Positions 13,286 through 26,800 of a DNA stretch of 64,000 nucleotides are shown one piece after another. A program made the position numbers and the translations under genes. Where the stretch lies: the NCBI GenBank assembly GCA_000499405.2, contig HG738140.1, positions 3,825,541 to 3,889,540 of the forward strand. The letters are read 5' to 3'. Position 1 is the first letter of the stretch. The number at the start of each line of letters is the position of its first letter. The notes beneath the pieces are model-generated. The model made no database searches. It was not told where the DNA came from and saw only the letters and a list, made by a program, of their open reading frames with translations. This stretch comes from Onchocerca volvulus. Its lineage: Eukaryota; Nematoda; Chromadorea; Rhabditida; Onchocercidae.

Positions 13286-16200
13286 TCTCGACAAAAAGTT
13301 ATATTTCCTTGTTAAATAGATAAGCCAAAAATTGCATTTAACTTAACTTCTAGTTCTTATTATTGTGTAATTTTATGTAAAACTATAAGAAAAAATAAGG
13401 ATTATTTGACGCGAAAAATATAAATATAAAATATTTTTAATGTAACTCATTTCGAGATATGTAATTGTTTAAAAAAAAAAAAAAAAAAAAAAGAAAAATT
13501 ACTAGAAAAACTACTAAATATTAATAAAGTTATGAAAAAAAAAATATTATTTTATTAGCCCAATTACGATAATCAAAACATCATTCAAACTAGTAAGATA
13601 GAAATTATATACCGTATTGAAAGATAAATTAAATATTTACGTATATTTTTTTAAAGAATTGAATCGAAATCACTCAAACTAATAAGAAATAAAAATTTTG
13701 TGCGATAAATTGTGTTGAAAGATAAAATTAAATACTTTCATCTAAATTTTTTAGTAAAAAATTCTTCGATGATTTTGTTAAAAAAAAAAAAAAAATTAAG
13801 TTGTTATACATGTACTTGAGAATTTTTGCTTGAAAAATTCGAATTCTATTTACTTAATTTTTCAAAAACATAAGTCGAAATGAATTAAAATAAAATTTTT
13901 TTCTTTTTTATTTTCAAATTCATTACATACTAAAAAATTTCGAATTAAAAAAGAAAAAAAAACTAAAATTTTTAGTAATTCGACGATTCTTATTTGAAAA
14001 AAAAAAAATTCCAGTTTTATTTGTTTGATGTATCAAAATGAGTTGGAATATTTTCCATTAATTTAACACCAAAAACAGAATCAACAAATATTTCAACATT
14101 TTGTTTGATTTTTTTTTAAATATACAAAGTGAAATTGGTGTGATGAAAAAAACAATTTTTTTTTTAATTTAAGTAAATTTAAGGTAAATTTGAGCAATTT
14201 AAAATAAAGCATTACTCTTCATTGATAATTATTTTAATTTTAGAACGAAATATTTCAGTTCATAAAACATTCTAACAAAGAAATTGTGCAAATAATATAA
14301 GCAAAAAAGTAAGGCTTGAAATATTTTTGCAAAAAATTGCATGCTTGAATAAAATTATTGCTTGATAAAATTAAATTATATTCTATTCAATACATTTTAT
14401 TGAAATTCATATAAAACATTTTTCTTCCATTTAGTTTTCTTTTTTCTTTTTTTTTTTTCAATTTTATGCGATTAGTTATTTATTCCATTCATTTCAAAAT
14501 TAATTTTTTCACTAAAAGGAGATATGGCTGTAACCATAGTTTCCAGCTGCTTCATTTTAAAAAAAATTGGACTTTGTTCAGCTGAACTTTAAATGGAAAA
14601 ATTTTATTTTATTTTTCAATTTATTACCAGACTATACGTACGTCACTTTTTTTTCGCCTTTTTATTTTTCAAAAATAGTTTTCAACTTTGCCAATTATAA
14701 ATTATGTAATTTTTTGAGTAAAAAAAAAAAAAGGAAATTTTGTTAATTATTAGTTCGGATTAATTCTGCAAAATTAAGAAATTAATTATCAGATTTTATT
14801 GATTAAATAATATTTAATTTTTGCATTAGCTTTAATACAATTATGAGGTATCCAATATTCGAGAAAAAAAAAACCATCAATTATTGATTCGAATTAGTTT
14901 CATAAAAATAGAAAAATTATAATTTCACAGATTAAATTACATTTGACTTTTTATAATTTTAATGATAAGAAGTCGTGCTATTTTTAAATTTTAATAATTT
15001 ATTGATTTATATATTTCATCTTTCGTTTTTTTTTTTTTTTTTTCAGCAATTGTGATATTTAAACAAACATTGTGAGAGTCTTTTATCAATGTAGCTTACA
15101 TATAAAGAATTAAAAAATTTTTTTATACCAGAAATTTATATCAAAAAATATTTGAAATATGAAATTAATAACTTAAATACTTCAAATATTTCCAATTATT
15201 TATACTGTTCAATATACCATCACAAAACATACCAATATAACGTTTTATTTGCTTAAACGATTATATCACTTTAATTATTTCGATTATCGGGATCATAGAA
15301 TCAAAAATGATGCTTTTGATAAGACTAATAAATTTGACAAATTAACCTATGCAATTATCAATAAAATTTAAATTCATCGAAAAATGAAACATATTTAAAA
15401 TCAATTGTATTCTTTGCTTTTATTTTCTTTTCATTTGTGTTCTCTATATAATATTTTTTTATGACTTAAAAAAAAAATTATATTTTTTCACTTTCTATTG
15501 CTCAAAATTTATTGTCTAAAAACTATTTTTCGCTTGTTTGTTCAAGGGTTTTAAATAAATAATTTTTAAATATTTCTCTTTCAATTTTCGTTCAATTTTG
15601 CAAAATAAAAATTTTGAAATTTCTAAGAATTGTTTTTTAACTAACCTAAAAATTGATATTATTCTGTGAAACTTTTTTGTTGAAAATAATTTTGATTTAC
15701 TGTTAGCATAGTGTTTTACAATTTTTATTATTCCTTAATAAATCAAATGCTAACTGTTTAATAAAGGAAGTAAACTTTTCTCTCTTAACATTTTAATATA
15801 TTGTTTGAAATTTCTGAATTTCAAATAATTTCCAAGAATAATAATAAACTTCAGTTTTCATAAATAAATTGCTTCATTTTTTTTTTTCAAATTAATTGAC
15901 GAAGAAAAACTTCAGATAATCGAAAAACATAATCTCATCTTTTTTAAAAAAAAAAAATTGATAACTTCATTTTCTCAGAAGAATTCAAAAAATTCAAGGA
16001 ATTAAAAAAAAATTTTTTTATGGTTGTCGGAAAAAAATGCAATCCATAAAAGTATCAAATTTTAAATTTGTGGAATTCGTTATAAATATATCAAATTTTA
16101 ATCTATTGAATTTGATATGAATAGATATTATTTGAATAATGCATTTATTTCTGTACTCAATGAGTAAATATTGCAAGTTAAAAATATTTGTTAAATAATT

Positions 16201-16357
16201 AAATATTTTATTTAATCAAATTATCATTTTAACCTTTTTTTTTCACTTTTTTATAGTAATTTTATCGAATTAATTAATTTGTTTATCATAAATAATAGTT
16301 TTGCATATTTCTATCAAGTTTTTATCATCGATTAGATTAGTAGAAGTGATGAAAACT

Positions 16358-16384
16358 GAGAGAGAGAGAGAGAGAAAGAAAGAG
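16358..16384. repeat. (GA)n microsatellite
   Basis: A gagagaga run followed by gaaagaaagag. A short purine-strand tract. Confidence 0.9.
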
Positions 16385-16719
16385 GTAGGAAGAAAAAGTA
16401 AATAAATATTTTAAAATTATCCCCTGATTGTAATAATCATTATCATTATCAATGCTAATTCTTTGTCTTCTACATTATTTATTTATTATTTAAGCTATTG
16501 CTTCGTTTATTTCAATTATCAACAAGTTTTTGCTATTTAAAACTTTATCCTTTCGCCCCCACTTCTCCTTCTCATACTGATAATATATCATCCGAAGCTT
16601 ATCATATGCACATGTTTATCGCTCATTTCTAATTTATTGTTTATACATTTGTAAACATTTGCAATTTTTTTTTTTTTTTTATAGAATTGCATTTGTTGAA
16701 TAAAGTGTTTATACCGTAT

Positions 16720-17555
16720 AATTACAATCAATAGTACAGTATTCATTTCAACTTAAGTAATACTTTTTGATAAAATCAACATCATTAGCATCCTCTTCAA
16801 TATACCACTTCGTAATATTTGTTTCAATCTAAAAATTGCATTTTTGATATAAGACTTGCAATCTTTGATAAATCAATAATGTGGTACATATTTTATATAC
16901 CGTAACATGCGTTGAATTTAAGAGTTATACTTTTTGATGAAATCAATACCGTAATAGCTATTTCAATCTAAGAGCTATACTTTTTGATATAACCAAATCA
17001 TAATATTACACTTCAGTCTAAGAGTTATCCTTTTTGATATTGCCAATATCGTAATATTCGCTTCAACTTAAGAGTTACAGTTTTTGATAAATCAATACCG
17101 TAGTACATATTTTAACTTGAAAATTATATTCTTTGATAAAGATAAAGCCGTAACACCAATTTCACTTATAAATTGCGTTTTTAACATAATTAGGACATAA
17201 TATCCATTTCAACTTGAGTAGTTACAATTTTGGATGTAGACAATATCGTAAAATCCATTTAAACCTGAGAATTACAGTTTCTGATATCTAACATCTATTT
17301 CAATTTAAGAGTTTTCTTTTTGATGTAGTCAATACCGTAATATTCAGTTTAATCTAGGAGTTACAATTTTAATAAAAATTAATACTGTAATACATAATGC
17401 ATTAATACTGCAGTACATATTAATATCGTAAAACACAATAGATTAATCGTAATACATACTTGAACCTAAGAACTACATTCTTTGATATAAATATCGTATC
17501 ACCAATCTTAACTTAAAAACTAGACTTTTTCATAATCAATGCCGCATCAACGATA
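16720..17555. repeat. 50-bp-period minisatellite upstream of the peptidase gene
   Basis: About 16 diverged units. The motif agagttat/agagctat recurs exactly every 50 bp at 16921, 16971, 17021 and 17071, with a weaker copy at 17121. Each unit contains, in order, tttttgata, a caataccgtaata-like block and ttcaacttaagagtta. Period and motif order persist despite heavy point divergence and small indels at the edges. The array ends about 320 bp before the start codon proposed for the M13 peptidase. Confidence 0.8.
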
Positions 17556-17873
17556 ATGATGATAATAATAATGTAGAATTTTAGGTCTGAATAATTTAAT
17601 TTTGGCAAAAAAAAAAACATATTTTTGCATTTGTTGTTATCGTATTAATTTTTATATTCTTGTAGTTTTCGTAAAAAATATATTTCTATATTTTAATCTC
17701 TAAATTCAAGGAAGTTTTGAAAATTCTTAAAAAATGAATTATTATTATTTTTTTTATTAAATGTGCAATTATTCAGAAAAGGATGAAGGTCAATAATCGT
17801 CAAACAACGCGAGGAAATGATTTGAAACGGTGGATTGTATAACAGAGCGGGTTTTTCTTTTCTTTTTTTTTTT

Positions 17874-20800
17874 ATGGCGATGAATGTTAATGGCCATCTG
17901 GAACATATCATGGCTCGAAACGATGAAAATGAAAGTCAAATGCAGCTGATCTCGATGGAAGATAGTAATGCTTCTTGTATTGCTACACCGATAAGGTTAC
18001 TATTATTACTATTTTTTCAATCTTTTTAACTTAAAATTTTAAATCACATATTATTTTGATTAATTTTTGAGCTTTTATTATTAATGCATAATTTGAAGCA
18101 ATGTAGTAATAGTGATATGATTTGCAGAACTGTATAACTCAAACAATTTGCTTGAATTAATCAGTTCTATTTAGTCAGATTTGCCTAAATTAAATAAATC
18201 TGTTTAGTCGCAAAATCTTTTAACTGGCTGACGATCAATAACATCTAACGTCTTCATCTATTTAATTTCGCAAAATTATCACTCCGAGAAATCATCACTT
18301 TCTCTGTTTTTTCGATTACTATACTCTACTGTATTTACGGCTACTGTAATGCATCGTATTGTCGGTTACTGTAGTATGTCATATCCGGGATGGGATATCA
18401 AATTGTTGAATTTTTATCGTATTCTGAGCTTATGCAAACTATATATGTATGTAATGGATTATTCTGATATATCATGATATTAAAAATGATAAGCCAGTTC
18501 ATTTTTAGCTTTAGATTTCCATGAGAAGGAGTGATATCATTTATATTTACCATACGACTAGAAGAAAACGATAGGGGGTGATATTGTACACAACAATACA
18601 GATGACAAAAACTTTGCTTAATCATAAAATAACATGAAAATGCTTGATTATAAAATATGGAAGATAATAATTTATGCTTTATTTTGAATAGTAATTTATT
18701 AAATGAAGTTGAAATTTTGATAAAATTGACATAATCTTATTATTCCCTACAATATTTCCGTTTAATTTCTTACTCATTTTTTCTTTCTAATGTAAATTGA
18801 AATTTTTGACAATTCAATTCTAAGAAAAAAAATCAAAGCAAATAATTTTAAGAAAAAAAATAAAAAGAAAAGAGGAGAAAAAAAATAATGATGTCTGTGT
18901 ATGACAAATTACATTTTTCGTTTTCATTATTTTAATGTTTGTGAAAAAAAAACAAATAAAAAAGTTTATTTTAAGATTTTCTTTTTGAAAAATTATTTTG
19001 TGAAAATTAATTTATTCGCAGTGTAATTGCATTTAAAATGAATTGAACCATAAGATCTCGCCTGATTTATTTTCAAAAAAATTTTCCAATTTTTTTTAAT
19101 TTATTTTATCAAAGAAATGACGAGAACTTTCAAAAAACGACTGCATGTTAGCATGTATTTATTCATACAACAATTGCATATTTATTAAGTTTAAATTAAC
19201 TATTAGATTAAAAAAAAAAGATGAAAAGTTTTTCAAAAATTAATGGAAAATTCTCTTTTTTTTGCGTTTACAAAAATATTTTTCCTGTTTCAACATGGAA
19301 ATTATTTATGATTTGAAAAGGCAAATGATTCATGATTCATTCCACTAATCAAAAAATTTCAAATGTTACGATATTTTTCGAAATGTACAAAAAGATTCCT
19401 TTTGTAAATCTATGATCAACAAAAGATAAAGTAAACATTTTTTTCCTCTCTTTTAAATTTTATTCATTCATTCGAGAATGTTTGTTGTTATAGTGATTTC
19501 ACTCATTCTTTCACGATATCAATGAAATTTAAAAACCGGAATTTTTGTTCATTGCTACGAAAATCAATTATATAGAAATTATAAGACTCTTTTTAATTTA
19601 TAATTTATTTGCTGCCTTTTTTTTTTCCACTCACGTAATTAACCTGACGATAATTAATTTATAATAACTCAAGTATAAAATATTCAATTTTAGCTATTCA
19701 AATAATTCCATCGATAGCAAATCGGAATAAAATTATCAGTTATCAGCCAAATAACTCACATGAAATATTTACTTAGTAATTACTAAAAACAAAATTATCA
19801 TACTTATCATATATAATTACTAATCATTAGCTAAATTATGGTGTGATTGCTCAAACCGAATTTTTCAATTTTAATCCCATCAAATTATCTATTATTATTT
19901 AAAATCGAAATTTGACAATTATTAGAGCAGAATTTGCATGTTGTTTGCTGCACTATATTGTAACAAATGTATTATTTCAATTTTTCATTGTATTTTATTT
20001 TTTGAAAATGGAAACTAGTTGAAGGAGGAATAAATCAAAGTACAATTTTGTAATATTTCATTTTTGTATATTTCATTTGTGTTCGTTTCCCATTTTCCAT
20101 TTTCGCTCGAATTCATTGTTCGTTTTAACAACCACAAATCTGCTAGCAATTATTGAAACTACAATATTTAATTATTTTTTTATGATTAACTACAGTACTT
20201 AATTACTTACAACTATAATAAGGAAGCTATTTACTGATATATATATGCTTCCTTCTCTACCAAAGTTTTAATCATTCTAAAAGTTTTAATTGCAATCACA
20301 AATATCAAAAGATTTATTAGTATTTCGTTCTTTAATATTAATTTTAAAATTACTTTGTTATAACGACACATTTTATTACGATTAATTATCACTATTACAA
20401 AAAGAATTCATTCAATCTAATCCTGAATTTTCATTTATACTTTTCATTAAGTAATTAATTTTAGAAAAAAAAAAAAAAAAACGATGTGCTTTTTTTTAAA
20501 AAACAATCGACTCCTTATCTCTTATCAGTGCATGCAATAATCATTAGCTTATCATCAAAGTATACAGTTTTAACAAGCATGCAACTCTATACTATCAGTT
20601 AATTGAAATTGATATTGCACTTAAATAATCGGAAGCATTTAAAATTTTAAAACTTTCAAAATTTTTACATATTTTACTTCTTCTCCACTAAAAATCATTA
20701 TGATCTTCCGGGATATCCCGGGGTTTATTATTTATATAAAAATTGGTTAAATAATATTTGTAATTCTAATATTGAATTATTTCTTTTCGTAGTTATTTTT

Positions 20801-23800
20801 AAATTTTTAATGATAATAATATTTAGCAAGTAATTTTTAATATAATTATTTATTTTCTTTTAATAATTACTAATTCCATTTATAAATAGCATAATTGTCT
20901 TTTTTCGTTTAATATATCTATCGATAATATTATATTTTCTTTTTTTTTTTTTTTTTTTTGTTACATATTTCAGTATCAATCAGCCATTAAAGTCTGTTCG
21001 TTAATTTGTTAGTTTATTAAATTTGATTTCGAATTAATCAAACATTAATATTAATATTGATTTATCTCATTGTAAATTATTTCATATTTGTACCAAAATT
21101 TAAAAAAAAAATGAGCATTTTTAAACTTAATCAATTTTTAAAAATAAATTTTTTCGTCTTTTCTTTATTTTTCATTGGTAAGTATTTTATCATGCTACAA
21201 ATCTCGTTGAAATTCAATGGAAAAAAATACATACAATTATATCATTTTCATCTTCAAATACATTATTTTGCATTTTGTATTTGAATAAATTGGAAATATT
21301 TTTAAATTTTATGAATTTCAATAAAAATTTTCATTTTAATTAATGACGATTTCACTTTTTTATAGTGATTCTCCACAATTAACAATGGCTTTGCCTATGC
21401 AACATATTGGAACTAATGATGTTCATTTTACGCCACCAATGACCTATAAAACAGCAGGTGGCAAACCGCTCTTACAGGTAACTAATTAATTGATTAATTA
21501 ATTAGTAATTCAGTATTATTTCGGGTAAACAAAACTGCTTTTTAAGTCCTGATTCTTCAATAAATTAATGAGTTGCGTAATGTTTACAAATTTTACTTTA
21601 AACTATTCTCGACGAATTTATGTTTTGATATTTTTGAAATTTCTTGAAGAAAATGCTATTTTAGAAGTGATGCAAATTATTAGGTATTTTATTCGATAAA
21701 ATTATTAAATTATATTGCCTAATTTTGAAATAAATGAGTAAAATTTTAAAGGAAATTAAAAATTAAAAATTTTATAAATGCAATCAAAAGACAAAATAAT
21801 AAAGAATAAAGAAATATGTTTAATTATATTAATTGTGAAAAGAAAAAATTTTAACTTGAATTGAAATAATCATTTTTTCATTCTTTTTTTTTTAAATTTT
21901 CGTTAATTTTTAATTCTTAATTTCTTTTATAATATCACTCATTATTTGATTGATTATTTCAATTCTAATATTTTGAAGTAAAGTAAAATCACTTCGTTTA
22001 TTACAAAAATTTTTATGTCACAATAAGGCAAAAGTGAAAGTTTGAAAGAAATGAAAGATTAATGATCAAAACAATAATTTAATATGAATTTTACATTTTG
22101 TTTTCGTCAAATTATGTCTTCAATCGATAAATGTCGAATGTCAAAGGTCCCCATTTTAATGTTTACTACTTTTTCGAAACATAGTTAAAATTTAACTCGA
22201 GCTAATTAAACAATAATTTAATTTATATGAGTGATAACGAGTGATATAAGTGATAAAAATCTTTTTAACTCTTCATTATTTTAAATGATATCGATGATAA
22301 TTTTTATCAATAGTATTTAGCTATTATGATCGAAATAATGATAAAATTTTATCAAAAACATTTTTCATGATTAAATAACGTTGTCACGTATTAATACAAG
22401 CACAGTAATTAATATAATATAATAACGTGGAATACAACATCTTTTTGTACAATTTTATATAGTACACAATTTATTGTATTCGAATAATTAATTTAACTAA
22501 TAGTATCAAAATTAAAATTGCAAAAAATTTTTACTTCAATTTGCATTTAATATTTACTCAAAATGGTTGCAAAAATTTATTTTAATTAAAATAATTAAAG
22601 AATTTCAAAGTATTATGTTAAATTAATCATTAAAATTTATCATTAGCGGCAAAATTTGCAAATATATTAAATATATAAAATATCCTAAGCTTTTCAGCAA
22701 CTATAAATTAAAAATTTATTGGATGATGCAAATTTTGTTAAATCTCAGAATTTTAATCGTGATTTAAGTTTTATTTTTGGTTTAAAATATTCAAATAATA
22801 AAGCTTATTAAAATATCATTCAGGGAACTGGAAAAATTCAATGAACCAATATGAATTTGTTAAATTCAACAATTGATCTCTTCTTTCTTGCAATTTGACA
22901 ACAAAAAATTATCATAATTAGATTGATATTAACGATTGATATCATCATTATTGAAGTAATTATACAAATGAAAGAAGGAAAAATAAGTTATAAAAACTAT
23001 CCAAAATTACATTAAAAGACTTAAATAAATATAAAATAGGAAAATTGAGAAAATAGTTTCAACAAAGATTAGCAAAGAAAATTGCAAAACATGAATGGTA
23101 ATAAAATTATCATAATTAGATTGATATTAACGATTGATATCATCATTATTGAAGTAAGAATCCGGCAAAGGAGGGAGCTAAAAAAAAATTAGCTAAAAAA
23201 AAAGCTAAAAATTAAATTTTGAGTCCAAGTAATGAAATACTAAAATTCTGGTTGAAAAATTCGATTTAAAATATGACTTTCCTATTAATAAGAAATTTTT
23301 TTTTTGATTTTTATTTCTAAGTAATTTATCAAAATTATTCGATATGTATAAAATCAAATAATTCATTTTTTTTTTCCTGCTATCAAATCTTTAATTTCAT
23401 TTTCTTTCTGTTTTTCCATTTAGTATAATATTCGATATTTTAATCTTTTTATAATTAAAATCAAAAAATTGAAAATAAAACCGGAAATTTTAATAAAGCA
23501 AAAAAATTTGAATTTATAATTATCATTTCAAGAATTGTTTTAGTGGTGGCGACGAAGGACATCATTTGAGCAAATTCTTATTTTGCTTACTATTATTATG
23601 GCTACAACAATTATTATATTATTGGCTTTATTTTTACCATTAAATGATAACTGCAAGTTTATTTTATTTGTTTATTTCTCATTAGATGAGTAAACAATAT
23701 GAAGAATTATTTGATTGTTTTAAAATAATTTTTTATTTGTTTAAATTCCGATTATTTAGAGAAGTACCTAAAAAATTCAAAATAAAAATTATTAATTAGT

Positions 23801-26800
23801 AGTCACGATTTTCTGAGCAAAGAAAAATTCAATTACAATTATAAAAATTATTTTGTAAAATTGATCTTCTAAGCTTATTGATTCAAAAAAAAAAAAAAAA
23901 GAAGAAAAAATGAAATCTGCGATACTTGCTAAAAAGTTCTTTCTATTGTGTCTTATTTGACGTAACATTTATCATTTAAAAATTATTAAATTGGATGATT
24001 TTTTCGCATATTATATTTAAAAAATTTGTTAATATTTTCTTTTATCATTAAATTTTCTTTTTTCCTTTTTTTCAGATTTGAAAAAAAGTGATTTGAATAA
24101 TGCTGAGAATTTAAAAATATATGAAGATATAGAAAAACGGGTATGCTTAACAAAAGGTTGCGTTCAAGCAGCAAATAATCTTGTAAGAATTCTTTTTCTT
24201 TTTTTTTTTTTTAATTTTTCAAAAATTTTTAATTGACAACGATTAAACTAGCAATTTTGATTATTATGAAACTTACAAATTCATTTACACTTACAAGTAA
24301 ATTTGCAAATTTTACTTCAAAATTAGACATTTTAATATAAATCTAATTGTAAAAGTTTTAATACTTTGAAAGAATTTGGTTTAAAAAATCATATTTTAGA
24401 AAGATTAAATTTGAAATATTAATAATTAGTAATATTTCTAGTCCATAAAAATATCATTGATAAGAGTTTATGAGATTGTTATCATTTTATTGTTACTATC
24501 TTAATTTTTTCACTTTAAGCAAATGATTTTAAAAGATTCTTATCACTTCGTTTTTGCTTATAGAATGCTTAATTAAAATTTGAAAAAAATCGGCAATCCT
24601 AATTTGTAGCAAATATGTTAAACCCAAATTGTTTACTAAATTTGGTTGTTTACACCATTCGATTTTTGTTTATCTTATGATATGTTTATGAAAGATTCGA
24701 ATGTCAAATTGTATTGTTTTTATCCAATTCCATTAGTCAGATCTATCTAATGGATCATATTTTATCATAATTTTGTTTTATCTTTTCGTTCATATAAAAT
24801 AACTGATTTTATCATTGATAAAGTGATCATTGATTGACATGATCAATAGTATGATTATTAAAAGTAATTATTGATTAAAATGATAAGAAACTAATCCGTT
24901 ATCATTAAAATTACAAGTAAAATAATTCTTAACGATAATTATTGCATTTTAAGTTAATGGCAATGAATTTTTCGGCTAATCCATGTGACAATTTTTTTGA
25001 ATATGCATGTGGTCAATGGAATCGTGATCATATGATACCAGATGATATGTTTGCTTATGGTACATTTTCATCACTCAGGGAAAATGTTCGACAACAAATG
25101 AGAGGTAATATTGATTGATTTTTTTTTTTTTTTTTTAAAACCATCATCAGAAAAGAAAAGGTTAAAGATTAAATTCTTAACTACTCATATACATTTTAAT
25201 AAATATATTAACTTTTGAATAAAATAATTACTATCAAAACGTAAGATTATTATTACTAACTTGTTAGCTATAAAGAATAATTACTAATTTTTTAATGATC
25301 TAAATTAATCAATTTTTCAATATTATCTTTTTTTTGCAGTATTATTGGAAACAAATGTAGCACCAAAATCGATATCAATTGAAATGACACGTATTGCTTA
25401 TCATACGTGTATGAATACTAGCAAACTTGAAACACTTAAATCATCGTATGTTTATTTTGTTATTTCATTAATTTGAAATCATTTTTTAATGATTAATTCA
25501 TTTATGACTTAATTTAGAGCGTAAGTTGTTTTAAAATATCCGTAACACAAGTGATATACAATGATATCGGCTATTAAGAAAAAGATAAGGATGCAGAATT
25601 CCGATAGCTATTAAATATGCTTGATAGATTTTAAAATTGTTTCATCTGAATTTTTTTTTTTTTGGATTCTTTTTTTTTTTCTTTTTAAATCAATGAATCA
25701 CCTTTATTAGGTAATCTTTGATATTAGTTATTTTTCTAACAAACATTTTTTCCTTCTTTATCACTTATTATAGATAATAATGAGATTATGAAATTTTAAT
25801 TCCATTAAAGTAAACTTTCAATTGATGTAATGTTATAACATGGCAATATTGATTTATCTGATGCTAGAATATTATTTTAGCAATGTGTTTTCATTTCTCA
25901 TTTGAAACTTGAATTAAACCACTATTTTTAATCGATTAATGAATTATATGATTTAATTAATCATTATCGAATATATAATTAATATTCAGACAATTGTTAT
26001 CAGCACTTCGCCAATTAGCTGATTGGCCATTATTGAATAATAACAGTGATTGGGATGATAAATCATTTAATCTTACATACATGTTGGCTACATCTCGTCG
26101 ATATTTTGGAAATGAAATTTTTTTTCAAGTTTATGTTTATGCAGATGCTAAAAATACGACAAGAAATACTCTCTATGTTTGTTTTCATTTTTTTTTAAAA
26201 TTATATTCAATTCCAATGAATAAATACGAAACTAGATCTGAATCATATTTCTCTTTAATTTCAATTGATAAAGTAAAAAATTTAAATCAAAAGGTTTATA
26301 ATTTATTGATCAAAATGATATTTGTAAAAATGAATTTTAGTGCAACTAAAACTTAGTACAATTAAAATAAGAAATAAATATCATAGTGAATAAATATCAG
26401 AAGGTCATTTCGATTAGTTAATCGTTTCCAGATGTATCTTAATTTTATGTGAAATGAAGAATGAACTTTTTTTGAAATTTAGAACTGCAATTAATCTTAG
26501 CGAATTTAGCCAATAAATCATAGTCTTTTGCAACAAAAATTTAAAAACTATTTTGTGTAATAATTTGCAGCAATAATTTAAAAATTGCAAAATTTATTAG
26601 CTAAAAGCTAATAAATTGATAATCGAATTGGATTAAAATTGAAAATTTGTGCTAGAAATTTAAATTGAAAATTAGAACAATCAAAATTTAAAATTTAATT
26701 TCGTGTTCCAAAATTTAAATAATATTCTTTTTCACAATTTTTTATTTTTAATTTAAGCTATCATAATGGAATGCGTGAAAGTTTAGAGTTATTATCAAAA

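Larger units (their letters stand above)
10159..16719. other. Non-coding AT-rich DNA, no gene seen
   Basis: Only poly-T/poly-A tracts, short degenerate repeats (the 41-bp triplet at 13170-13285 is listed) and a GA tract at 16358-16384. The longest frames (11037-11219 plus, 12192-12425 minus) are low-complexity with no recognisable motif. Confidence 0.6.

Noticed and set aside
16720..17555. Regular repeat array as a possible CRISPR
   Set aside because: Units are contiguous and diverged without unique spacers, and the window is clearly eukaryotic.
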